This document shows positions 1 to 7,470 of a stretch of 63,017 bases of DNA, piece after piece (position 1 is the stretch's first letter; the number at the start of each line of letters is the position of its first letter). The notes below the pieces were generated by a model that saw only the letters and a program-made list of their open reading frames with translations, did no database searches and was not told where the DNA came from. The position numbers and the translations under genes are program-made. The stretch spans positions 1-63,017 of the forward strand of contig NZ_JAHRXF010000035.1 of the NCBI RefSeq assembly GCF_019104725.1, read 5' to 3'. The stretch comes from Streptomyces corallincola. GTDB lineage: Bacteria; Actinomycetota; Actinomycetes; Streptomycetales; Streptomycetaceae.

Positions 1-165
1 ACCCGGAGAGCGGGGGGGAAGGGGAGGGGGGGGGGGGGCTGCGGGGGGCGGGGGTGGCGAGGAAGGAGGGGGGGAGGGGGGCGGCGGGGGGTATGCGGAC
101 GGTCGCGCGCGGGTCGTAGGAAAAAAAAGTCGCGGCGGGGGTGCAACCCCGGTGGGGCCGGCACG
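1..165. other. G-rich low-complexity window edge
   Basis: The first ~130 bases are long G runs with short GA or GC interruptions, followed by a run of eight A. No gene is visible. Poly-G of this kind is unlike the rest of the window and may be a low-quality contig end. G-quadruplex-forming DNA is the alternative, and sequence alone does not separate the two. Confidence 0.5.
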
Positions 166-202
166 TCTGTCGGGGTGGAGGGCCTCCACCCCGCACGACA
201 GA
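166..202. terminator. Strong hairpin upstream of the His-rich gene
   Basis: GGGGTGGAG (172-180) pairs with CTCCACCCC (184-192) around a 3-nt loop. An outer TCTGTC/GACAGA pair (166-171/197-202) extends the stem past a 4-nt bulge. A second inverted repeat, CGGTGATC/GATCACCG (204-211/222-229), follows directly. It could terminate an unseen upstream gene or be a leader structure for the gene starting at 271. Confidence 0.5.
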
Positions 203-270
203 TCGGTGATCAGCGATCGCCGATCACCGTCCGACGGCGACACGCCGTCCTCAAACACCCAGAGGAACCG

Positions 271-831
271 ATGCCCAAGCACCGTCTGATTCCCCGCGAC
301 TCCCGCATGCGCGCCCTGACCGTCGCCCTCGGAGCCTCCGCCGTGGGCGCCGCGCTGACCGTCGGCGGTGCGCTGAGCGCCCAGGCCGCGACCCCGGCGC
401 CCGCCCCGGCCGGGTCCCACGGAGGCAAGGTGTCGGCCCCGGCGGGCGACAGCGGCCACGCGGCCCCGGCGCCCGGACGGGGCAACGGCCACGCCGCACC
501 CGCACCCGCGCAGGGCCACAACCACGCCGCCCCTGCGCCCGCGCCCGCACAGGGCCACGGCCACGCGGCCCCGGCTCCCACGAAGGGCCACGGCCACACC
601 GCCCCCGCACCCGCGCCCGCACAGGGCCACGGTCACGCGGCCCCGGCTCCCACGAAGGGCCACGGCCACACCGCCCCCGCACCCGCGCCCGCACAGGGCC
701 ACGGTCACGCCGCCCCGGCTCCCGCGAAGGGCCACGGCCACACCGCCCCCGCACCCGCCTCGCCCGGACACCAGGGCGGCCACACCGCTGCCCCCGCCCC
801 TGCCCCCGCGCCCGCGCCCCGTCAGGGCTGA
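271..831 (+). CDS. Secreted His/Ala/Pro-rich repeat protein
   Basis: A 186-residue protein. The ATG at 271 follows an AGAGGAA ribosome site and begins a clear signal peptide with a basic start, a hydrophobic stretch and an AQA-AT cleavage region near residue 36. The rest is low complexity: GHGH or GHNH pairs alternate with Ala-Pro runs in a 24-residue unit repeated three times with near-identical DNA. I recognise no enzyme domain. Dense His pairs on an exported protein suggest binding of divalent metal (Ni, Cu or Zn), which fits the metal genes downstream, but this is inference. A wall-spanning or adhesive role is possible. A strong hairpin closes the gene, so it is probably a single-gene unit. 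Confidence 0.75.
   Translation: MPKHRLIPRDSRMRALTVALGASAVGAALTVGGALSAQAATPAPAPAGSHGGKVSAPAGDSGHAAPAPGRGNGHAAPAPAQGHNHAAPAPAPAQGHGHAAPAPTKGHGHTAPAPAPAQGHGHAAPAPTKGHGHTAPAPAPAQGHGHAAPAPAKGHGHTAPAPASPGHQGGHTAAPAPAPAPAPRQG
541..756 (+). repeat. Three 72-bp tandem repeats inside the His-rich gene
   Basis: The copies are 541-612, 613-684 and 685-756, each beginning GCGCCCGCACAGGGCCAC. Each encodes 24 residues of the pattern APAQGHGHAAPAPxKGHGHT. The unit length is a multiple of three, so copy-number change would keep the frame. Near-identity between copies suggests recent expansion or recombination. Confidence 0.85.
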
Positions 832-844
832 GGCACCCTGTCTG

Positions 845-878
845 CGGGGAGAGCCGTCGATGACGGCGGCTCTCCCCG
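845..878 (+). terminator. Rho-independent-type hairpin
   Basis: CGGGGAGAGCCG (845-856) pairs perfectly with CGGCTCTCCCCG (867-878). It lies between the His-rich gene and the sigma-factor gene, which would make them separate transcription units. No U-tract follows, as is usual in Streptomyces. Confidence 0.7.
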
Positions 879-897
879 TTCGACGGCCAGGAGAAAC

Positions 898-1554
898 ATG
901 ACGACAGCGACACCTCCGGCGGTCGCCCTCCCCTGGGAGCGGCCGACCCGCACCCGGTCGCTCGGTGCGCGCCTGCTCGCCCGCCTGCGGGCGGCGGCGG
1001 GTGCCGCGGCCGAGCCCGACCGACAGTCCCGTACGACACCGGGAAGCGATACGCGGCAGCCCGAACGCCCCCTCGGCATCGAGGAGTTGTACCACCACCG
1101 CAGGCTGCCCCTGGTGCGGCTCGCGGTGCTGCTGGTGGACGACGTACAGACCGCCGAGGATGTCGTGCAGGACGCGTTCACGGCTCTGTTCCGGCGCCAC
1201 GGGCACCGGCTGGAGTCGCTGGACGAACCGGAGGCGTATCTGCGGACGAGCGTGGTGAACTCGGCGCGCTCGGTGCTGCGGCGCCGTCGTACGGCACGCG
1301 CGTACGTCCCCGAGCGAGAGCAGCACGCGCCCGCGCCCGAGGAGTACGCCGTGCTGCACGAGGACCACCGGGAGGTGCTCCAGGCGCTGCGCGGGCTGAC
1401 CGGGCGGCAGCGCGAGGTGCTGGTGCTGCGCTACTGGTCCCACCTGACCGAGGCCGAGATCGCGGCGACGCTCGGGCTGTCGCGGGGCGCCGTGAAATCG
1501 ACCGCGAGCCGGGCCCTGAGCGCCCTCGGCAGACGTCTGGAGGGTCTGCGGTGA
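898..1554 (+). CDS. SigE-family ECF RNA polymerase sigma factor
   Basis: A 218-residue ECF sigma factor. Residues ~70-130 carry the region-2 core (AEDVVQDAFTALF). Residues ~160-215 carry region 4 with the helix-turn-helix LTEAEIAATLGLSRGAVKS. It has a ~55-residue basic, low-complexity N-terminal extension before the usual start. The ATG at 898 follows an AGGAG site. The stop overlaps the start of a one-TM protein by 4 bp (GTGA), the usual arrangement for sigma factor plus regulator. The target genes are unknown. It is distinct from the sigma factor at 16419. Confidence 0.85.
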   Translation: MTTATPPAVALPWERPTRTRSLGARLLARLRAAAGAAAEPDRQSRTTPGSDTRQPERPLGIEELYHHRRLPLVRLAVLLVDDVQTAEDVVQDAFTALFRRHGHRLESLDEPEAYLRTSVVNSARSVLRRRRTARAYVPEREQHAPAPEEYAVLHEDHREVLQALRGLTGRQREVLVLRYWSHLTEAEIAATLGLSRGAVKSTASRALSALGRRLEGLR

Positions 1555-1913
1555 ACGAGACGACATACGGAGCGGCGGAGACCGCGCCCGTCGAGGAGCG
1601 GCTGCGCGCCGCGCTGGCCGCGCGGGCGGAGTCGGTCCGCCCGGCCGACCTGCGCCCGCTGCGCCCGCCGACCGGCGGCCCCGCGCTCCGGCCGGTCCTG
1701 GTCCGCCGGGTCGCCCTCGGCCTCCTCGCGCTGGCCGCCGCTGCGGCCCTGGTCTTCCTCGGCGTACGAGGCGCCCCGTCCCACCCCGCCGAACCGGCCC
1801 GCCCCGGCCACCCCACCCCGACCCCGACGCCCACAGGAGCGATGCCGTCCCGCGCCGCGCCGTCCTCGGAGGCGTCGGGGGGCGCGGCGGCGCCGAACTC
1901 GCCGAGTCGGTGA
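1551..1913 (+). CDS. Small one-TM protein, candidate anti-sigma partner
   Basis: A 120-residue protein starting at GTG 1551 and overlapping the upstream sigma gene by 4 bp, so the two are probably translationally coupled. A short charged cytoplasmic part (residues ~1-55) precedes one hydrophobic helix (~57-75, LGLLALAAAAALVFLGV). A Pro/Thr/Ser-rich outside tail follows (~80-120). That layout suits a membrane regulator of the adjacent ECF sigma factor. I see no zinc-binding anti-sigma motif (HxxxCxxC), so the role rests on position only. Confidence 0.6.
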   Translation: MNETTYGAAETAPVEERLRAALAARAESVRPADLRPLRPPTGGPALRPVLVRRVALGLLALAAAAALVFLGVRGAPSHPAEPARPGHPTPTPTPTGAMPSRAAPSSEASGGAAAPNSPSR

Positions 1914-1938
1914 GGCGGAGGGGGCCTGTCGGGGGCCG

Positions 1939-2454
1939 GTGAGGCGGGGCGGGGCTCCGCTCACGGCACCGAACGGGCGAGGCACGTACGGACGGACCCA
2001 CATCTGCTGCCGCCCCCTCGACGTCCGTGCCGTCCTCGAACGGCTCGCACACGACGGGGCCGCGTTCCGCATCGACTTCTTCCTGCCGAGCGCGCCCGAC
2101 ATGATGCGCGCCGCCGCCCCCTGGCTCTGCCGGGCGAGCACGGTGTTGGTGAACGCGGCCGGACACCGCGTCCTGCAGTCGGTCACCGGCGTGGCCGCGC
2201 TGCCCGAGATCGTGGTCACCGACGGCCCGCGCGCCGCCCAGCTCTGGATGTCCGGCGAACAGGCCGCCTCAGCGGTCCCGCCGACCAACCCGCCGAACGA
2301 GGCGACCGGGGTCGGCGACACCCTCACCGGCACGTTCCTCGCACTGCGCTCGAAGGGCGTCCCACCCGCACAGGCGCTCGACCGGGCGACGACAGCAGCC
2401 GCCCGCCGCGTCTGCGCACCCCCTCTTCCCGTCCCCGCGCAACGCCGCGCCTGA
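1939..2454 (+). pseudogene. PfkB-type carbohydrate kinase remnant
   Basis: An open frame of 171 codons whose second half resembles the C-terminal half of PfkB/ribokinase-family kinases: RIDFFLPSAPDMMRAAAPWL, then EIVVTDGP, then the family's catalytic/anion-hole loop as TGVGDTLTGTFLALRSKG (usual form GAGDTF). PfkB kinases are ~300 residues. The substrate-binding N-terminal half is absent and no convincing start or ribosome site is present, so this is read as a truncated relic. The next remnants belong to nucleotide-metabolism families, suggesting one decayed operon. Confidence 0.5.
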
Positions 2455-2459
2455 CCACA

Positions 2460-2870
2460 CCGGGGCTTCTGCCGACGTCCGTCTACGTTGCCCACCGCCG
2501 GTTCGCCGCGCACGACCGCGCCCTGGCCGCCACGCTCGCCGGACAGCTCGCGGCGAAAATCGGCGCCGACCGGGTCTTCCTCCCCTTCTGCGACACCGAC
2601 GAGGAACAACGCCGCCGCCACCGGCATCCCCGTACTTCTGGACCGCTGCTTCATCAGGGAGCTGGTCTGAGGACCGCTCCTCCGGGGCGCGTCTCGCATC
2701 ACCTGGCGCGAGGCCCTGGATCTGGCCGAGTGCGTAGTCGAGCGCAAGGGCGCCCCCTCGACATAGGAGAGGAACTGGCCGACGTTTTCCTCTACCTGAC
2801 AGCCGTGGCGGAAATGAACGGAGTGGATCTGAACTCCTGGCGGATCATCTTCATGAGAAGCGGCACTGCC
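2460..2870 (+). pseudogene. Decayed deoxyribosyltransferase- and MazG-like pieces
   Basis: One frame reads VYVAHRRFAAHDRALAATLA followed by FLPFCDTDEE, which resembles the start of a nucleoside 2-deoxyribosyltransferase-like protein. About 200 bp on, LDIGEELADVFLYLTAVAEM followed by NGVDL resembles the metal-binding helix (EExxD) of MazG-type nucleotide pyrophosphohydrolases. Neither piece has a complete domain or a credible start. They sit directly behind the PfkB remnant, consistent with a degraded nucleotide-salvage operon. The assignment is from short motifs and is tentative. Confidence 0.35.
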
Positions 2871-3003
2871 TCAAGCCAGGTCCGCCAGGACCGGACGGTG
2901 GGCGCGACCGGGCGCGCCCACCGGACATGTCCCGACAGTCCGGCACGGTGGGGAAGCCCGTACGCCGAAGGCCGGAATGTCGCCCAAGCCGCCCTCCCCA
3001 GAG

Positions 3004-3336
3004 CTACACGGAATGCGTGGACCTCACTCGGAAAAGGCGTGGTTGTACGTCTGTGGCGATCTTGGCCGCCTGGTCCATGTGGACGCGGGCCTCGGGGTTG
3101 CCGAGCATCGCTCGGTAGTGTTCTTCCGTCTCCCACTGGGCGTAGTTGATGACGCGTTCTCCGTCGAGGGAGGCGTGGAAGTTGGCGCAGATGAAGCCAG
3201 GTTGGTGCTTCATCGTCTCCTCGGTGGCGCGGGCGAGCAGCGCCACGAGTTCGTCCTGGCGATCGGCGGCGACTGTGAAGACGTTGATGAGCGTCGCCAC
3301 GGGCCGTGTGGTGTCGATGAATGCGGTAACGGTCAT
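3004..3336 (-). CDS. Antibiotic biosynthesis monooxygenase (ABM) domain protein
   Basis: A 110-residue single-domain protein of the ABM/ferredoxin-like fold. It has an N-terminal strand (LINVFTVAADRQDELVALLA), a central FICANFHASLDG strand, and the family's W/Y-rich YAQWETEEHYRAM segment. Such proteins are small dimeric cofactor-free oxygenases or heme- and quinone-acting enzymes; the substrate cannot be told. The start is the ATG at 3336 behind an AGGGGAG site. It is intact, although it lies among remnants. Confidence 0.8.
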   Translation of the reverse strand: MTVTAFIDTTRPVATLINVFTVAADRQDELVALLARATEETMKHQPGFICANFHASLDGERVINYAQWETEEHYRAMLGNPEARVHMDQAAKIATDVQPRLFRVRSTHSV

Positions 3337-3457
3337 GGGCTTATGGCTCCCCTTACTGAATGGGGGGATCGCTCGGCGGTGCCCGTATTCGCTCGTTCGG
3401 TCGGCACGTTGTCCCCCGCTGTGCCGTACCACGAGCGCGGCCGGGCGGGAGAACTTC

Positions 3458-3832
3458 TCAGCACGGTCGCTCGTATTCGATCTGCGGCAGCGGACGACCG
3501 TCGCCGAAATCGTGGGTGCGGACCGTACCGCTCTCGGTGAACCCCGCCTTCGTGTAGAAACGGTGCGACTGCGGGGTGTCGCGCAGGGTCCACAGGTGGA
3601 CCCTGCTGTGCCGGTCGGCGCGGAGCCGGTGGAGTGTCCGGGTCATCAGGACCGTGGCGATGCCGGAGCCCCATCCGTCGGGGTGACCGTAGAAGCTGCG
3701 GATCTCCGCGAGGCCGTCGCGTGTGGACGACGGGGCGAAGACGGACAGCGCGAGTGGGCGGCCGTTCCTCAGCGCCAGCAGAATGGTCGAGGCCGTCACC
3801 GGGGCGGGCTTCGCGTACCTCGATCATGGGGG
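3458..3832 (-). pseudogene. GNAT acetyltransferase, probably frameshifted and shortened
   Basis: A 113-codon frame (3458-3799) carries the acetyl-CoA-binding half of a GNAT enzyme: GSGIATVLMTRTLHRL (motif A) then RFYTKAGFTESG (motif B). The natural GNAT start, MIEVREARPG (start codon at ~3832), lies just upstream in a different frame. About 30-40 residues of the expected N-terminal region are missing between the two. A frameshift plus internal deletion is the simplest reading. A GTG start at 3799 could still make a truncated protein. The 3' half looks well preserved, so decay is recent or residual function remains. Confidence 0.55.
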
Positions 3833-3883
3833 TCACTTTCTGTCGGCGGGTACGGCGAGTCGGCGGGCTGCACGGTCCGGAGT

Positions 3884-4399
3884 TCAGGAGCCGGTGAGCA
3901 GGGAGGGGAGAGCGGCGAGCGCGGCGGCTCGTCCCGCCTCGTTGACCGCGGTCACCGGTGACCGCGACGTCACCGGACCGGATGGCGGGCTGGCGTCGCG
4001 AACCTCGGTGGCCGGCACTCTCGTGGCATCGGTGGCGACGGCCAGCACGGACACCTGCGCCGAGTTGACCGGCAGGAGGAGGCGCTGGTTCTCGCGTTCG
4101 GCCGCCTTCAGCCGGTTCAGCATCTCGGACAGACGATCTTCCAACTCCTCGCGCAGCGAATTCGATTGCTCGGCGAGACGGGTGGCCGATGCGCATTCCC
4201 ACAGCCGGACATGCCGGGTCCTCACCGCGTCCGTACTGCATGAGGACCAGGTTCCAGAACTCCGCGTACCGGTCTTCGTGCACAGCCGAGCCGCCCGCGT
4301 GGCCGAGGGTGGAGCAGCGGACGTAATACGGCTCCGGGCACGCGCCGCACGGGCGCCGAAGAGGTCGAGGAAGCGGCGGCGGATCTCGGCGGTGCGCAT
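3884..4399 (-). pseudogene. alaS: Alanyl-tRNA synthetase (AlaRS) remnant
   Basis: The frame from 4399 begins MRTAEIRRRFLDLFGARA, the typical AlaRS N-terminus. A different frame then gives GACPEPYYVR and DRYAEFWNLVLMQYGRGED, the AlaRS aminoacylation core (usual form DRYxEIWNLVFMQ). The first frame resumes with a C-terminal coiled region (LREELEDRLSEMLNRLKAAE). AlaRS is ~880 residues; ~170 codons remain, with two frame changes and large deletions. It cannot be functional. It was probably a second, non-housekeeping alaS, as it lies next to TsaD and GNAT paralogues. Confidence 0.65.
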
Positions 4400-4417
4400 G
4401 CAGGACTCCGGAAGCGG

Positions 4418-4993
4418 TCACAGGGACTGGACTGCCAGTGCGTGGGCGGGGTGGCGGGGGCCGAGGAACACAACGACTCCGCGTCCCTCGGGAGCGGGGT
4501 GGGTGGCCTGTGCCCAGCCCTGTCGGTGATAGAAGGCGATGGACCGCGCGGACCGCAGCGAGGTGAGCAGCCAGCAGCGTCCGTCATCGGCGCTCTCGGT
4601 CACCGCTCGCAGCAGGCAGGCGCCCACCCCCGAGCCCTGTGCGTCCGGGCGGACGGCGATCTCGTCCACCTCGCGCGCCCCACTGAGCCATTCCGCGGTG
4701 CGTGCGGAGCCCAGTGCCGCAGCCGCCTGGGGATGGCACCGGTCGACGGGGAAGGGAGAGGGCGTGGTCCAGGCGGTGGCGAAGCCCACGGCCCGCGGAC
4801 CGTCGAGAGCGAGAGCGGCGACGAATCCGGGCCGGTGGACGTCCGCGTCCAACCGGGCGGCGAACCGGTCCACTCCAGCCTCGTCCTCGTACCACGGTGG
4901 AGCCCGGAAGGCGTCCGCGTACACGCGCCGCAACTCGGCTCGGTGCACGACGAGTTCGGCGCCGCTCAGCAGCCGTACGGTCGTCGTGGTCAT
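4418..4993 (-). CDS. GNAT family N-acetyltransferase
   Basis: A 191-residue intact GNAT protein. Strand beta-4 and motif A read VDEIAVRPDAQGSGVGACLL (residues ~110-130), with the Q/RxxGxG/A pyrophosphate loop as QGSGVG, and motif B is IAFYHRQGW. The substrate is unknown. Its ATG overlaps the stop of the upstream tsaD-like gene by 4 bp, so the two form a translationally coupled pair. That recalls the rimI-tsaD neighbourhood of the housekeeping operon, but this protein is longer than RimI and lacks the rest of that operon. Confidence 0.85.
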   Translation of the reverse strand: MTTTTVRLLSGAELVVHRAELRRVYADAFRAPPWYEDEAGVDRFAARLDADVHRPGFVAALALDGPRAVGFATAWTTPSPFPVDRCHPQAAAALGSARTAEWLSGAREVDEIAVRPDAQGSGVGACLLRAVTESADDGRCWLLTSLRSARSIAFYHRQGWAQATHPAPEGRGVVVFLGPRHPAHALAVQSL

Positions 4994-6042
4994 CGCGGCG
5001 CGCCCGCCGTCACGGCCGCCGGGTGGAGCACCGCGTACTCCAGGGGCGCGGACGGATCGACGGAGATGCCGAGGGGGGCGGGCTCGGCGCCCGCGCGCAC
5101 GAGGAGGTCACCGACGGCGGCGATCATCGCGCCGTTGTCGGTGCAGAGTTTCAGGGGCGGGACCCGCAGTTCGATCCCGGCCGCCCGGCAACGTTCCTCG
5201 GCGAGCGCCCTCACCCGTGAGTTCGCGGCGACGCCTCCGACCACGACCAGCGTTCCGACGCCGAACTCGTCGCAGGCCGCGACCGCTTTGCGGGTCAGCA
5301 CGTCGGCGACTGCCTCTTGGAGGGAGGCCGCGCCGTCCGCGACGGGGAGGCACCGTCCCGCGTGGCTTTCGGCCCAGCGCGCGGCGGCGGTCTTCAGTCC
5401 GGAGAACGAGAAGTCGTACGAGCCCGGCAGCGGGCGCGGGAAGGCGACCGCGCGGGGATCGCCCTCGCGTGCGGCGCGGTCGATGGCGGGACCGCCGGGG
5501 TAGGGCAGACCAAAGACACGCGCGACCTTGTCGAAGCACTCACCCGCCGCGTCGTCGAGCGTGTCGCCCAGGTGCGTGATCCGGTCACGGGCGAGGTCTC
5601 GCACCAGAAGCAATGAGGTGTGGCCGCCGGAGACGATCAGCACCATGCAGGGATCGGGGAGCGGTCCGTGTTCCAGGGTGTCGGCGGCGACGTGCCCGGC
5701 GAGATGGTGCACGCCGTACAACGGCACACCCAGTGCGTACGCGACGCCCTTGGCACCGGCCAGACCCACCTGGAGCGCGCCCGACAGGCCGGGGCCCGTG
5801 GTGACGGCGACCGCTCCGATGTCCGCCAGGCCGAGGCCCGCCTCGTCGAGGGCCGCGGCGATCACGGGGCGGAGGGAGTGCAGATGGGCCCGCGAGGCGA
5901 TCTCCGGGACCACCCCGCCGTACCGCGCGTGTTCGTCCATGCTCGACGCCACGGCGTGGCCGAGCAGTCGCCCGTCCTGGACGACTCCCGCACCCGTCTC
6001 GTCGCACGACGATTCGATGCCCAGCACGATCGGTGAGGCCAC
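4990..6042 (-). CDS. tsaD: TsaD-like tRNA threonylcarbamoyladenosine transferase (paralogue)
   Basis: A 350-residue member of the TsaD/Gcp/Kae1 ASKHA family, which transfers threonylcarbamoyl to A37 of ANN-decoding tRNAs using an active-site Fe. Visible: the N-terminal GIESSCDETG, the metal site HHLAGH (residue ~115), the phosphate loop VSGGHTSL, and CTDNGAMIA near the C-terminus. All key motifs are intact. The GTG at 6042 is chosen because AGAAAGGT lies 7 nt upstream; GTG codons at 6048 and 6060 are alternatives. It stands outside the usual tsaE-tsaB-rimI-tsaD operon, so it is probably a second copy. It diverges from a nickel transporter, and the Nur-type box lies in the shared promoter. Confidence 0.85.
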   Translation of the reverse strand: MASPIVLGIESSCDETGAGVVQDGRLLGHAVASSMDEHARYGGVVPEIASRAHLHSLRPVIAAALDEAGLGLADIGAVAVTTGPGLSGALQVGLAGAKGVAYALGVPLYGVHHLAGHVAADTLEHGPLPDPCMVLIVSGGHTSLLLVRDLARDRITHLGDTLDDAAGECFDKVARVFGLPYPGGPAIDRAAREGDPRAVAFPRPLPGSYDFSFSGLKTAAARWAESHAGRCLPVADGAASLQEAVADVLTRKAVAACDEFGVGTLVVVGGVAANSRVRALAEERCRAAGIELRVPPLKLCTDNGAMIAAVGDLLVRAGAEPAPLGISVDPSAPLEYAVLHPAAVTAGAPR

Positions 6043-6069
6043 ACTCACACCTTTCTGCACTCTCTATGC

Positions 6070-6090
6070 TATTGCATAGAGTATGCAATA
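6070..6090. promoter_or_regulatory. Nur-type nickel-repressor box between tsaD-like gene and nickel transporter
   Basis: A perfect inverted repeat: TATTGCATA, 3 nt, TATGCAATA. Its core TTGCAT-N5-ATGCAA (6073-6088 region) matches the S. coelicolor Nur consensus tTGCaa-N5-ttGCAA. A possible -10 (TAGAGT, 6077-6082) for the transporter lies inside the palindrome, the geometry expected for repression. It is also 10-28 bp upstream of the possible tsaD starts, so both directions could be controlled. Confidence 0.8.
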
Positions 6091-6094
6091 AGGA

Positions 6095-6155
6095 CGCCCC
6101 CCGGGGCCCAGGGCCCCGCTCACATCGAAAGAGAGGCCAGAAGCCTGGGGGGGCG
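6095..6155 (+). ncRNA. Candidate structured leader of the nickel transporter mRNA
   Basis: By pairing alone this folds as a three-way junction. P1 is CGCCCCCC (6095-6102) with GGGGGGCG (6148-6155). P2 is GGGGCC (6103-6108) with GGCCCC (6112-6117). P3 is AGGC (6134-6137) with GCCT (6143-6146). A 16-nt single-stranded joiner runs 6118-6133. It begins just downstream of the predicted transcription start and ends 43 nt before the ATG. It does not match a riboswitch class I know. C/G-rich DNA can pair by chance, so confidence is low. Confidence 0.3.
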
Positions 6156-6198
6156 CGGCCGCAACGGCTGTCCGTGCAGAGAAGAGGCGCACCTCCCC

Positions 6199-7347
6199 AT
6201 GACCACCACTCCCCCGCCACCGTCCGGCGGATCGGCCACCGGCACTCCCCGGCGTGGTGCACGCATGTCCATGAACCGGAGGGAATGGGCGCGGGTGTTC
6301 GGTATGGCCGCCTTCATCCTGGCCCTGCATGTGATCGGCTGGTTCACCCTGGTCGCGATCGTCGCTCCCGAGCACTACAGCCTGGGCACCAAGACGTTCG
6401 GCATCGGGATCGGTGTGACCGCGTACACCCTCGGCATGCGGCACGCATTCGACGCCGACCACATCGCCGCGATCGACAACACGACCCGCAAGCTGATGAA
6501 CGAGGGGCAGCGGCCCATGTCGGTCGGCTTCTGGTTCTCCCTCGGCCACTCCACGATCGTCTTCGCGCTGGCGTTCCTGCTCTCGCTCGGCGTCAAGTCG
6601 CTGGCCGGCCCGGTGGAGAACGACGACTCCGAGCTGCACGGCATCACCGGCTGGATCGGCACGACCGTCTCGGGCACCTTCCTCTACGTCATCGCGATCA
6701 TCAATCTGGTGATCATGGCCGGAATCTGGAAGGTGTTCCGCGAAATGCGGTCCGGCCGGTTCGACGAGGCCGCGCTGGAGGAACAGCTCAACCACCGCGG
6801 CTTCATGAACCGCCTGCTCGGCCGGGTGATGAAGTCGATCACCAAGCCCTGGCAGATGTACCCGCTCGGTGTCCTGTTCGGCCTCGGCTTCGACACCGCC
6901 ACCGAGATCGCCCTGCTCGTCCTCGCCGGTTCCGGCGCCGCCTCCGGGCTGCCCTGGTACGCCATCCTGTGCCTGCCCGTGCTGTTCGCGGCGGGCATGT
7001 CCCTGCTGGACACCATCGACGGCTCGTTCATGAACTTCGCCTACGGCTGGGCGTTCTCCAAGCCGGTTCGCAAGGTCTACTACAACCTCACCATCACCGG
7101 CCTCTCCGTCGCCGTCGCCCTGATCATCGGCACGGTCGAACTGCTCGGCCTGGTCGCGGAGAAGGCAGGTCTGCACGGCGCCTTCTGGGACTGGGTCGGC
7201 GGCCTCGACCTCAACATCGTCGGCTACGTCATCGTCGGCCTGTTCTTCGCCACCTGGGCCATTGCGCTCCTGGTGTGGAAGGTGGGGCGGATCGAGGAGA
7301 AGTGGACCGCCGGGCTTGCCGTTCAGAGCGCCGAGCGACCGGAGTAG
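6199..7347 (+). CDS. NiCoT-family high-affinity nickel/cobalt transporter
   Basis: A 382-residue membrane protein with about eight TM segments. The family signature RHAFDADHIAAID (HX4DH, residues ~81-92) lies in TM2 and is the metal-selectivity motif of HoxN/NixA/NicT permeases; LGHSTIVFAL in TM3 is also typical. The first ~25 residues are a Pro/Thr-rich cytoplasmic tail, and the internal ATG at codon 23 or 25 could be used instead. The Nur-type box ~110-130 bp upstream predicts expression when nickel is scarce. It sits beside sodF, the standard Nur target, which favours nickel over cobalt as the main substrate. Confidence 0.9.
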   Translation: MTTTPPPPSGGSATGTPRRGARMSMNRREWARVFGMAAFILALHVIGWFTLVAIVAPEHYSLGTKTFGIGIGVTAYTLGMRHAFDADHIAAIDNTTRKLMNEGQRPMSVGFWFSLGHSTIVFALAFLLSLGVKSLAGPVENDDSELHGITGWIGTTVSGTFLYVIAIINLVIMAGIWKVFREMRSGRFDEAALEEQLNHRGFMNRLLGRVMKSITKPWQMYPLGVLFGLGFDTATEIALLVLAGSGAASGLPWYAILCLPVLFAAGMSLLDTIDGSFMNFAYGWAFSKPVRKVYYNLTITGLSVAVALIIGTVELLGLVAEKAGLHGAFWDWVGGLDLNIVGYVIVGLFFATWAIALLVWKVGRIEEKWTAGLAVQSAERPE

Positions 7348-7432
7348 CCGAAAGGGCGGGAAGCACTCCCCGACACATCGACCTGGGACCAGCGTCTGAT
7401 CGCAACATGTAGTTACTACTGTTAGCGTGCAC

Positions 7433-7449
7433 TTGCATACCATTGGCAA
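7433..7449. promoter_or_regulatory. Nur-type box upstream of sodF
   Basis: TTGCAT-N5-TGGCAA, 21 bp before the sodF ATG, matches the Nur consensus tTGCaa-N5-ttGCAA. In S. coelicolor, Ni-bound Nur represses sodF directly through such a site. Same half-site and spacing as the box at 6070-6090. Confidence 0.85.
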
Positions 7450-7470
7450 TAACGTCGGAGGACGTTGGAC

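Noticed and set aside
1..130. G-quadruplex regulatory region
   Set aside because: The poly-G looks like poor end sequence rather than a conserved element; no gene can be tied to it.
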